From: Rugamonas violacea
Lineage (GTDB): Bacteria; Pseudomonadota; Gammaproteobacteria; Burkholderiales; Burkholderiaceae_D
Direction: 5' to 3'
DNA: 64,000 bases
NCBI RefSeq assembly: GCF_016461825.1
Contig: NZ_JAEMNU010000071.1
Coordinates: 28,362 to 92,361, forward strand
The translations under genes were made by a program, and so were the position numbers. Positions 46,531 to 53,766 of the stretch are shown one piece after another (position 1 is the stretch's first letter; every line of letters begins with the position of its first letter). A model generated the notes under the pieces. The model saw only the letters and a list, made by a program, of their open reading frames with translations. It searched no databases and was not told the DNA's origin.

Positions 46531-47327
46531 CGCAGCAACTCGACCACCGCCGCGTGCAGCGCCGGGGCGCCGGCCAGCACGGCGTAGTCGCGCTCAGCCG
46601 CACTGGCCGACAGGTCCAACCGCAACGGCCGGCCCTGCGGGTCGGTGAAGCGGCCGCCGGCCTCTTGCACGATCAACATGGGCGCGGCGATGTCCCACAA
46701 CCGTTCGCTGTGGTTGAGCACGCCGCCGATGCGGCCGTCGGCGGTGAAGGCGGCGTCCAGCAGGCAGTTGGTGGCGCGCACGTTGCGCACGCTTTGCAGC
46801 AGGCGCACCAGCGACTCGGCGCAAACGCGCCGCCGGCCCTCGTCCGGGCTGCTGTCCATGCCGACGTTCCACAACACCCCGCCCAGCTCGGCGCAGCTGC
46901 TCACCCGCACCGGCTCGCCGTTGCGCCGCGCGCCGTGGCCCTTCTCGGCCTCGTACAATTCGTCGGACATGGGCAGATACAGCAGGCCCAGCACCGGCTC
47001 GCCCCCGTGCAACAAGGCCAGCAACACGCCGAACCACGGCAGGCCGGCGGCGAAGTTGGAACTGCCGTCGAGCGGATCGACGACCCAGGTGTAGTCGGAC
47101 GGCAGCAGGTCGCAGCCGGACTCTTCGGCAATGATCGAGTGGCCGGGGAAATGCCGGCGCAGGCCCTCGACCAGCAGGCGCTCCGAGGCGAGGTCCGCCT
47201 CGGTGACGATGTTGCTGACGTCGCCCTTCGAGCGGACTTGGTGGCCGGCGCCGAATTGCTGCCGCAACAAGGCGCCAGCCTGGCGCACCAGTTCGACGGC
47301 GACGGTTTTCATGTCGTATTCGACCAT
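46527..47327 (-). CDS. Inositol monophosphatase family phosphatase (last gene of the sugar operon)
   Basis: A 266-residue Mg-dependent sugar or inositol phosphatase. Metal motifs are IAEESG, VVDPLDGSSNFAAGLPWFG and, toward the C terminus, SERLWDIAAPMLIVQEAGG. ATG 47327 is preceded by GGGAGGGGAA; the frame could start later at 47310. It ends the six-gene set, 31 bases behind the MFS gene. In the context of an aminotransferase and an exporter it may dephosphorylate the sugar product before export (inference). Relatives include SuhB and CysQ, which it does not closely match by context. Confidence 0.88.
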   Translation of the reverse strand: MVEYDMKTVAVELVRQAGALLRQQFGAGHQVRSKGDVSNIVTEADLASERLLVEGLRRHFPGHSIIAEESGCDLLPSDYTWVVDPLDGSSNFAAGLPWFGVLLALLHGGEPVLGLLYLPMSDELYEAEKGHGARRNGEPVRVSSCAELGGVLWNVGMDSSPDEGRRRVCAESLVRLLQSVRNVRATNCLLDAAFTADGRIGGVLNHSERLWDIAAPMLIVQEAGGRFTDPQGRPLRLDLSASAAERDYAVLAGAPALHAAVVELLR

Positions 47328-47358
47328 TTCCCCTCCCACAAGATCAATTCAGCCCGCA

Positions 47359-48492
47359 TCAGTCGGACGCGCAACCCTCGACGCTGAGCCAGGGCGCCGG
47401 TTTCGGCAACGCCGCCAGCGAGCAGGCCGCGACCAGGAAGGCCGCCAAGGCCACCAAGCCCATCCCCCACACCAGCCCGCTGTGCTGGGCCACGAAGCCG
47501 ATCAACGGCGGCCCCAGCAACGTGCCGATCGAACCCATCGTCGTCACCGCCGCCAGCGTGCCGGCGCCATGGCGCGACGCTTCGGCGTAGATGCAGGGCG
47601 ACAGGCCGGCCACGCCCACGCCGACCAGCAGGAAGGCGGCCAAGGTCGGCCAGACGCCGCCGAACAGCAGTCCCAGTCCCAGGCTGACGCCGGCCAGCAG
47701 GCTGCCGCGCCAGATCAGCGCGCGGGCGCCCCAGCGACTACGCCAATGGTCGGCCACCAGGCGCGTCGCCAGCATCGTCGTCGACACCACCGCGATCCCC
47801 AGCGGCGCCTGCTGCGGCGTGGCGCCGACCACCTTTTGCAGGTAGATGGTGGACCAGTCGTACATCGAGCCTTCGACCAGCGTGCTAAAGAATACCAGCA
47901 CGCCGAGCCAGCGCGTGGCGCGGTTGGGCAGTTGGAAACGCCGGCCCGGCCGCGCCGGCGGCGCCGCGCTGGCCGGCTCGTCGAGCAGGCTGTTGCGCAC
48001 GGCGGCGACGGCCGCCAGCATCAGTGCGGCGGCGCCGGCGAAATGCAGCAGCAGTGACGGCGAGCAGCGCATCACCAGCGAACTGAACAGCGCCGCCAGC
48101 AACAGGCCAAGGCTGAACATGGCGTGCAGCCGCGCCATGATGGCTTGGCCGTAACGCGTTTCGACCAGCATCGCCTGGCTGTTCATGGCGGCGTTCATCA
48201 ACGCGCAGAGCACGCCCTCGGCCACCATGACGCACAGGGCGACGGCGAAATTGGGCGCCCCGGCCAGCGCCAGCAGCAACAGCGGCAGCAGGCAGCAGGC
48301 CAGGCAGGCCAGCCGGCGCGCGCCGAGCCGGGGCAGCAGCGCGGTGGTGAGCGGGAAGGCGCCCACCGAGCCCAGGCCGCAGGCCAGCAGCAGCACGCCG
48401 ATGCCGGCGGTGTCGAGCGACAGGCTGTCCATCAGCGCCGGCAGGCGCGCCGACCAGCTGCCGACATTGAAGCCGAGCAGCAGGAACAGCAC
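47359..48492 (-). CDS. MFS transporter, YbjJ-like
   Basis: A membrane protein of about 377 residues with around 12 helices: FNVGSWSARLPALMDSLSLD, CGLGSVGAFPLTTALLPRLG and the second-half motif DHWRSRWGARALI resemble the YbjJ group of putative exporters. The only start codon after the nagZ stop (48529-48531) is GTG 48492, already inside the first helix; upstream codons in the same frame (ARRPRRCRLAAA) look like a natural positive N terminus but have no usual start. Either a rare start or a lost start is possible. Confidence 0.8.
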   Translation of the reverse strand: MLFLLLGFNVGSWSARLPALMDSLSLDTAGIGVLLLACGLGSVGAFPLTTALLPRLGARRLACLACCLLPLLLLALAGAPNFAVALCVMVAEGVLCALMNAAMNSQAMLVETRYGQAIMARLHAMFSLGLLLAALFSSLVMRCSPSLLLHFAGAAALMLAAVAAVRNSLLDEPASAAPPARPGRRFQLPNRATRWLGVLVFFSTLVEGSMYDWSTIYLQKVVGATPQQAPLGIAVVSTTMLATRLVADHWRSRWGARALIWRGSLLAGVSLGLGLLFGGVWPTLAAFLLVGVGVAGLSPCIYAEASRHGAGTLAAVTTMGSIGTLLGPPLIGFVAQHSGLVWGMGLVALAAFLVAACSLAALPKPAPWLSVEGCASD

Positions 48493-48528
48493 GGCCGCAG
48501 CCAGCCGGCAGCGGCGAGGACGGCGCGC

Positions 48529-50073
48529 TCACTCGCTCAGCGCCTGCGCCAGCACCTTCAGCGCCATCGGCCGGTTGCTGCACAGGGCGGCGCCGTCGAG
48601 TTGCTCGAACAGGTCGAGGTCGTAGGGCAGGTTGCCCGCCACCAGGCGCGTGACGGCACTCGGCAAGGTGGCGATGATGACCTGCTGGCGCGGACTCAAC
48701 ACGGCGTTGTAGCTCATCACCACGATCTGGCTGGCGCCCTCGGCCCAACGCAACACCTGGTCGAGGTCGGACGCCTCGGGCTGGTGCGACACCACCAGCT
48801 CGTCGACCGTGTGGCTGGCCAGGCGCAGGTGGCTGGCCAGCGAGCTGCGCTGGGTGTCCAGCTTGCCCAGGGCCATGCGGTCGACGGCGGCGTGTTCGAC
48901 GATCTCGAAGGTGAGCAACTTGACCGGCCTGTCGCGGCGCAGCCCGGCCAGGCGGCCCCGGCGGCGCAGCGCGTGGCGGTGCATCTGCTCGGACAGGGCC
49001 ATCGCGACGGGATTCTGCATGAACGGTTGCGGGTCCTCCGGCAGCTCGTACCAATCCTCCAGCGTCAGTTTTTGCTTCAGGTGCAGGATGCGGTCGACCG
49101 ATTCCTCCACCTGGGCCCGTTCGATCACGCCCTGCTCCACCGCCGCCAGCAGCGCCGCCAGCGCGGCGCGTTGCTGCTCCGGCCGGTGCGACACCAACGC
49201 CAGGTCGGCGCCGGCGCCGACCGCCCGCACGGCGCCCTCGGCGGTGCCCCAACGGTGGGCGATGGCGTGCATCTCCAGGCAGTCCGAGCAGATCAGGCCG
49301 TCGAAGCCGAGCTCCTCGCGCAGCAGGCCGGTCAACACCGGCCGCGACAGGGTGGCCGGCAGCGCCGGGTCCGGCTCGAAGGCGGGAAAGGCGACGTGGG
49401 CGGTCATGATGACATCGACGCCCTGGTCGATGGCGGCGCGGAACGGCGCCAGCTCGACCGCCCGCATGCGTTCCGGCGTGTGGCCGATCAGCGGCATGCC
49501 GGTGTGCGAGTCGTTGCTGGTGTCGCCGTGGCCGGGGAAGTGCTTGGCGGTGACGGCGATGCCGGCGTCCTGCCAGCCGGCCAGCGCCGCCATGCCGTAG
49601 CTCGACACCTCCAGCACCGACTCGCCGAAGGCGCGCACGCCGATCACCGGGTTGGTGCGGACGAAGTTGATGTCCAGCACGGGGGCGAAGTTCATGTTGA
49701 CGCCCAGGGTCTTCAGCTCGTTGCCGGCGTACTCGTGCAAGGTGCGGCAATCGGCCACGCCGGCGCCCTGCTTCCAGGCCAGCGGCGACAGCAGCGGCGT
49801 CAGGCCCTCCTCGATGCGGATGGCGATGCCGCCCTCCTGGTCGACGGCGATGAACAGGGGGATCGCCGAACGCTCGGCGTTAATCTCCTGCAACTGGCGG
49901 GTCAGCCGCGCCACCTGGCGCGGATTGTCGACGTTGCGGCGGAACAGGATCACCCCGCCGATGCCGCCCTCGCGGATCAGGCTGGCGATCTCGTCCGACG
50001 GCTCCAGCCCGTCGAAGCCGACGATCAGCATCTGGCCGACCATTTCCCGCAGCGTCAAATCGGCGGTGTTCAT
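48529..50073 (-). CDS. Glycoside hydrolase family 3, beta-N-acetylhexosaminidase (NagZ-like) with C-terminal extension
   Basis: A 514-residue protein without a signal peptide, hence cytoplasmic. The catalytic domain (1-340) has VDQEGGIAIRI, the NagZ signature KHFPGHGDTSNDSHTGMP with its His/Asp pair, and GLICSDCLEMHAI with the nucleophile Asp. NagZ is about 340 residues; here a further 170 residues follow, as in two-domain GH3 enzymes. Ordinary NagZ recycles murein, but this copy lies within a sugar-modifying operon and may trim an N-acetylhexosamine from a pathway intermediate. Confidence 0.88.
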   Translation of the reverse strand: MNTADLTLREMVGQMLIVGFDGLEPSDEIASLIREGGIGGVILFRRNVDNPRQVARLTRQLQEINAERSAIPLFIAVDQEGGIAIRIEEGLTPLLSPLAWKQGAGVADCRTLHEYAGNELKTLGVNMNFAPVLDINFVRTNPVIGVRAFGESVLEVSSYGMAALAGWQDAGIAVTAKHFPGHGDTSNDSHTGMPLIGHTPERMRAVELAPFRAAIDQGVDVIMTAHVAFPAFEPDPALPATLSRPVLTGLLREELGFDGLICSDCLEMHAIAHRWGTAEGAVRAVGAGADLALVSHRPEQQRAALAALLAAVEQGVIERAQVEESVDRILHLKQKLTLEDWYELPEDPQPFMQNPVAMALSEQMHRHALRRRGRLAGLRRDRPVKLLTFEIVEHAAVDRMALGKLDTQRSSLASHLRLASHTVDELVVSHQPEASDLDQVLRWAEGASQIVVMSYNAVLSPRQQVIIATLPSAVTRLVAGNLPYDLDLFEQLDGAALCSNRPMALKVLAQALSE

Positions 50074-50107
50074 GGCCGGCCCCGGTTCGGCAGATGGCAG
50101 TTGCGGC

Positions 50108-51370
50108 TCATTTGCGGTGCTCCGCCAACAACCGGGTCAAGACCTCGATGCAACGTTGCACATGGCTGGCCTCCCAGGTCGGATGCAAATGCAGGCTCAG
50201 GGTGCGGTGCAGCAGCGAGCGCGCGGTCGGGCAGATCACGTCGCGGTACTGCACGGCGGCCGGGTCGGTGTACTCGCTCGACTTGAAGGGGAAGTCGGCG
50301 CTGCCGAAGCCGGCCAGGTTGCGGTAGACGTTCTCGCCGTAGGCCTCGGGCCACTGGATCTTCGAGGCCGGCACGCCGGCTTCCTTGAGCAGGTCGCACA
50401 GGGCGGCGGCGTCGATGTCCAGCGCCTCGGTGTCGAGCAGGATCGGATACCACCAGTAGGCGTTCTGCCGCTCCGCCGAGTTGAACGGCAAGGCGGTGAT
50501 GCCGGGCAGGCCCTGCAAGGCGGCGTCGTACTGGCGCGCCAGTTGCTTGCGGCGCGGCAGGTTCCACTCGTCGAAACGTTCCAGCTCGTTGATGCCGATG
50601 ATCGACTGGATCTCGGTCATGCGGAAATTGAAGCCGATCCGGTTGTGGATGTAGAAATCGGTCTGCTCCAGCGCCAGCAGGTCCATCTTGCGCTTGATGT
50701 CGTAGCCGTGGTCGCGGAAGGAGCGGCATTCCCAGCCCAGCGCGCTGTCGTTGGTGGTGATCATGCCGCCCTCGCCGCCGGTGGTGAAGTGCTTGCTCTG
50801 GCAAAAGCTGAAGGCCGCCGCGTGGCCCAGCGTGCCGACCTTGCGGCCCTGGTACTCGCCGCCGATGCACTGGGCGGCGTCCTCGATGACCTTCAGGCCG
50901 TGTTGTTCGGCCAACGCCATGATCGGCTCCATGTCGCACACCACGCCGTACAGGTGGACCACGATGACGGCCTTGGTGCGCGGTGTGATCAGGGCGGCGA
51001 TCTTGGCCGGGTCGATGGTGTGGTCCAGGCCGACGTCGCAGAACACCGGGATGGCGCCGGCCTGCAGGATGCAGAACGACGAGGCGATGAAACTGTACGA
51101 GGGCACGATCACCTCGTCGCCGGGGCCGATGTTCATCGAGCCGATGATGCTGTGCAGCGCCGCCGTGCCCGACGAGCAGGACACGGCCATTTCGGCGCCG
51201 GCCCAGGCGGCGAACTTCTCTTCGAACTCCTTGCCGCGGGTGCCGGTCCAGTAGTTGACCTTGGACGAGCGCAACGGTTCGAGCACCTCGCTCAGGGTCT
51301 TCTCGGCGAACTGCGGCCAGGCGGGGAAGCTCAATTCGCTGGCTTCGGCGGATACGGATACTTGCGTCAT
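50108..51370 (-). CDS. DegT/DnrJ/EryC1/StrS family sugar aminotransferase
   Basis: A 420-residue PLP enzyme that aminates keto sugars or keto-cyclitols. Blocks are GTRGKEFEEKFAAWAG, SCSSGTAALHSII, VIEDAAQCIGGEYQGRKVG, the PLP-Lys motif FCQSKHFTTGGEGGM and GFNFRMTEIQSIIG. All active-site features are present. Family members act in surface polysaccharide, nucleotide sugar and aminoglycoside pathways. It is gene 3 of the operon, 36 bases after the dioxygenase gene and 34 bases before the GH3 gene. Confidence 0.93.
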   Translation of the reverse strand: MTQVSVSAEASELSFPAWPQFAEKTLSEVLEPLRSSKVNYWTGTRGKEFEEKFAAWAGAEMAVSCSSGTAALHSIIGSMNIGPGDEVIVPSYSFIASSFCILQAGAIPVFCDVGLDHTIDPAKIAALITPRTKAVIVVHLYGVVCDMEPIMALAEQHGLKVIEDAAQCIGGEYQGRKVGTLGHAAAFSFCQSKHFTTGGEGGMITTNDSALGWECRSFRDHGYDIKRKMDLLALEQTDFYIHNRIGFNFRMTEIQSIIGINELERFDEWNLPRRKQLARQYDAALQGLPGITALPFNSAERQNAYWWYPILLDTEALDIDAAALCDLLKEAGVPASKIQWPEAYGENVYRNLAGFGSADFPFKSSEYTDPAAVQYRDVICPTARSLLHRTLSLHLHPTWEASHVQRCIEVLTRLLAEHRK

Positions 51371-51406
51371 CTGATTACACTCCTTGTGAGCTACGTGGCG
51401 GTGCGA

Positions 51407-52279
51407 CTAAAACTTGGGAAAATTGAATTCCTTGGCGGCGAAACGTTGGTGGTGTTGCTGGAAACGGGCCAGCGCGGGGAACTTGTCGCGCTCCTGCCGG
51501 TGCGCCAGCAACATCGCCGCCACCTCGGGCGCCAGCGTGCGCAGATAGGCGTCGCTGTATTCGGCGGCGTTGAGCACGCAGAAGTGGCAGGTCGGCGCCG
51601 CCAGGTCGCTGTGGTAGCCCAGCTGTATCGTCGCCCGGCCGTGCTCCAGCAACGGGCCGTAGCCCCGGTGCAGCGCGTTGTTGTTGTAGAACACGGCTTG
51701 GCCGGCTTTCACCTCGATCATCTCGCCGCCCAGGCCGTTGTCGCTGTCGATGGCCGACATCTGCCGGTCGCCGCTGAACCAGACCGCCTCGCGCGGCGTG
51801 AACGGGCGGGCGTGGCTGCCCTTGACGAACCACAGGCAGTGGTCGTCCTGCAGGGCCAGGTTGATCTGCACGTTGTTGTGGAAATAGGCCTCGGTGAACC
51901 AGGACTCGTCCACCTCGCCGGGCGGGATCTGCATGGTGTCGCGGTGCCAGCCCTGGGCGTAGGCGCAGCCGGGCTCGGCCACGATGAGCGAGGCGCCGTC
52001 GAGGATGATGTTGCCGCCGCCCAGCAGTTGGCGGCACAGCGACAGCAGGCCGGCGTCGTGGATGATGTCCTGGATGCCGGCGATGCGCAGCTGCGGCTGG
52101 AGGAATTGCAGGTTGGCCACGCGGCCGGGCACGGCGTTGGCCCGCAGCACGGCGCTGTGGCGGATCTCGGCCAACATGGCGGCCACCTCGTCGGCGCCGA
52201 GGATGTCGGCGACGACGTAGCCGTCGCGGCGGAAGGCGGCCGCCAGGCCCGACTCGGGCAGGAAGAAGAGCGCGCTCAT
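51407..52279 (-). CDS. Phytanoyl-CoA dioxygenase (PhyH) family oxygenase
   Basis: A 290-residue Fe(II)/2-oxoglutarate oxygenase fold. The iron motif is GWHRDTMQIPP (His-x-Asp) with the distal His in NNNALHRGYGPLL; LWFVKGSHARPFTPRE is the conserved PhyH stretch. In sugar and natural-product clusters PhyH proteins hydroxylate or otherwise oxidise small substrates. ATG 52279 overlaps the stop of the PseG-like gene (ATGA at 52276-52279), so they are coupled. An open frame further upstream is a shadow of that gene. Confidence 0.85.
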   Translation of the reverse strand: MSALFFLPESGLAAAFRRDGYVVADILGADEVAAMLAEIRHSAVLRANAVPGRVANLQFLQPQLRIAGIQDIIHDAGLLSLCRQLLGGGNIILDGASLIVAEPGCAYAQGWHRDTMQIPPGEVDESWFTEAYFHNNVQINLALQDDHCLWFVKGSHARPFTPREAVWFSGDRQMSAIDSDNGLGGEMIEVKAGQAVFYNNNALHRGYGPLLEHGRATIQLGYHSDLAAPTCHFCVLNAAEYSDAYLRTLAPEVAAMLLAHRQERDKFPALARFQQHHQRFAAKEFNFPKF

Positions 52280-53280
52280 GCCGCCTCCGCCGTTGGCTGG
52301 TAGATCGCGTGGTGGATCTTGTCGAGCAGGCGGCGCTTGCTGTTGCCCAGGTCCAGGCCGTCGAGCCGCTCGCGGATCTTCTGCCGGCGGTCGAAGGATT
52401 CGGACAGTTGGCGGATCTTGTCGGCGATTTCCTCGTCGCCGATCTCGTGGTCCAGGCCGCAATGGATGAAGCTGGCCTGTTCGTGGAAGCGGTGGCTGGT
52501 CTCGCGCGCGTTGGCCGAGATCACCACGGCCGGCACGCCCAGGGCGGCCAGTTCGAAGGGGGTGCGGCCGTTCGAGGAGATCGCCATGTCGGCCTTGAGC
52601 ATCTGCTCGGCCGGCGCGCTGGTGCTGATGATCTCGGCCTTCAGCGCGGCCTGCTGGATGAACTTGCGGATGCTGTCCTGGTAGCCGTAGGCCGGGCCGA
52701 CCAGGATCTGGTAGGTTTTCTTGCGCAGCAGTTCGCACTTGGCCACCAGGCGCAGCACCCGCTCGGTCAGGTTGTTGCTGTCCTCGCCGCCGAAGGTGAT
52801 CAGGATGTTCTTGACGCTCTGGTTGACGCGGCCGCGGCGGGCGACGACGAACTCGTCGCGCAGATCCATGTATTCGTGGCCGTACAGCATCTTGTCGCTG
52901 CTGGCGCCTTGATAGATGGCGTTGATGGTCAGGTCGGCGCTGTCGCCGCCGGCGCCGAGGTCTTCGAAATTGATGACCCGCGCCTGGCAGCTCTTGAGCC
53001 GCTCGATGTAGTCGCGCTCGGTGTTCAAGACGTCGTTGATGATGGCCAGCGGCTGGATCTTGTCGATCAGGTCGAAGATCTTCTCGTTCTTCCTGACCAG
53101 CAGCACATGGGCCACCTTGTTGCGTTTAAACAAGGAATAGGCGCGGTAGCTATCCTGCGTGCAAATGATAGTTTTGTTCAGGCCGTGAATGGACCGATAC
53201 AAGTCGAGCACGCGATAGGCGTGTCCCAGACCTATGCCCTTGTAGCCTGCAACAACAAAAACCAGAGTCTGATTCTTCAT
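52276..53280 (-). CDS. PseG-like nucleotide-sugar hydrolase / glycosyltransferase (GT-B fold)
   Basis: A 334-residue protein with the GT-B layout of PseG and MurG. The N-terminal loop GYKGIGLGHAYRVLDL matches the GxGHxxR pattern of PseG; the C-terminal half has ILITFGGEDSNNLTE and SSNGRTPFELAALGVPAVVI, the donor-nucleotide binding region. PseG releases UDP from an aminodeoxy sugar; the exact substrate here is unknown. ATG 53280 (MKNQTLVFVVAGY) is chosen; an in-frame extension to 53358 is unlike the family. It is the first gene of a six-gene operon. Its DNA is lower in GC than the rest of the operon. Confidence 0.8.
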   Translation of the reverse strand: MKNQTLVFVVAGYKGIGLGHAYRVLDLYRSIHGLNKTIICTQDSYRAYSLFKRNKVAHVLLVRKNEKIFDLIDKIQPLAIINDVLNTERDYIERLKSCQARVINFEDLGAGGDSADLTINAIYQGASSDKMLYGHEYMDLRDEFVVARRGRVNQSVKNILITFGGEDSNNLTERVLRLVAKCELLRKKTYQILVGPAYGYQDSIRKFIQQAALKAEIISTSAPAEQMLKADMAISSNGRTPFELAALGVPAVVISANARETSHRFHEQASFIHCGLDHEIGDEEIADKIRQLSESFDRRQKIRERLDGLDLGNSKRRLLDKIHHAIYQPTAEAA

Positions 53281-53328
53281 CGTCGTACCACTTTCGGTGA
53301 GCGCTGCCAATCGTAAGGTGTCCCGTTT

Positions 53329-53360
53329 TAGTGCCAAAAACAATAATCTTTTAGGCACTA
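53329..53360. promoter_or_regulatory. Dyad in the leader of the sugar operon
   Basis: TAGTGCC and GGCACTA flank 18 bases, lying between the promoter and the first gene. It could be an operator or an RNA hairpin in the leader of about 85 bases. Confidence 0.45.
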
Positions 53361-53373
53361 TTGACTTGATTGC

Positions 53374-53402
53374 ATTGTGCTCCCGCGATAATTGGTAGTC
53401 AA
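53374..53402 (-). promoter_or_regulatory. Promoter of the six-gene sugar operon
   Basis: On the minus strand TTGACT (53397-53402), a 17-base spacer and CACAAT (53374-53379) make a sigma-70 type promoter. The region 53403-53690 upstream is AT-richer noncoding sequence in which I see nothing else. Confidence 0.55.
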
Positions 53403-53690
53403 GTGGTTTTTAAAAGTAAGGAATTTAGATACCAATACGTGTAATTGGCATTGAATTGTCGCAAATACTCACACCAGAGCCGTAGCGGCGGCCATATCGT
53501 CCGTCTGTGCGGCAATTGGGGGCCCAGGCGGGTCCGATTCGACGCCTGGATGCAAGTCGGTACGCTGACGGTGGAAACAACAAATTGCCGGTCGGCATGT
53601 TGCGGTTTCGACACTTATCCATGAGTCAATATTAGATAAAAGGAAACAACATGCCCGCGCGAGGGGAGTTGAGAAGCGCAGCGCCATGCG

Positions 53691-53721
53691 GCGGCCGCGC
53701 CGCGCAAGGCGGCGCGGCCGC
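53691..53721 (-). terminator. Perfect 13-bp GC hairpin after the metalloprotease gene
   Basis: GCGGCCGCGCCGC and GCGGCGCGGCCGC flank GCAAG, 46 bases past the metalloprotease stop. No T tract follows. Confidence 0.4.
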
Positions 53722-53766
53722 TCAGGCCGTATATGTGGGAGGGGGGTTAGTTCGGCGTGGGAGGGG

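Noticed and set aside
48124..50286. A 720-codon open frame on the plus strand
   Set aside because: Antisense to the GH3 hydrolase and MFS genes; no domain recognised.
53399..53687. Three short minus-strand open frames upstream of the sugar operon
   Set aside because: They overlap in different frames, contain the predicted promoter, and none has a ribosome site or domain.
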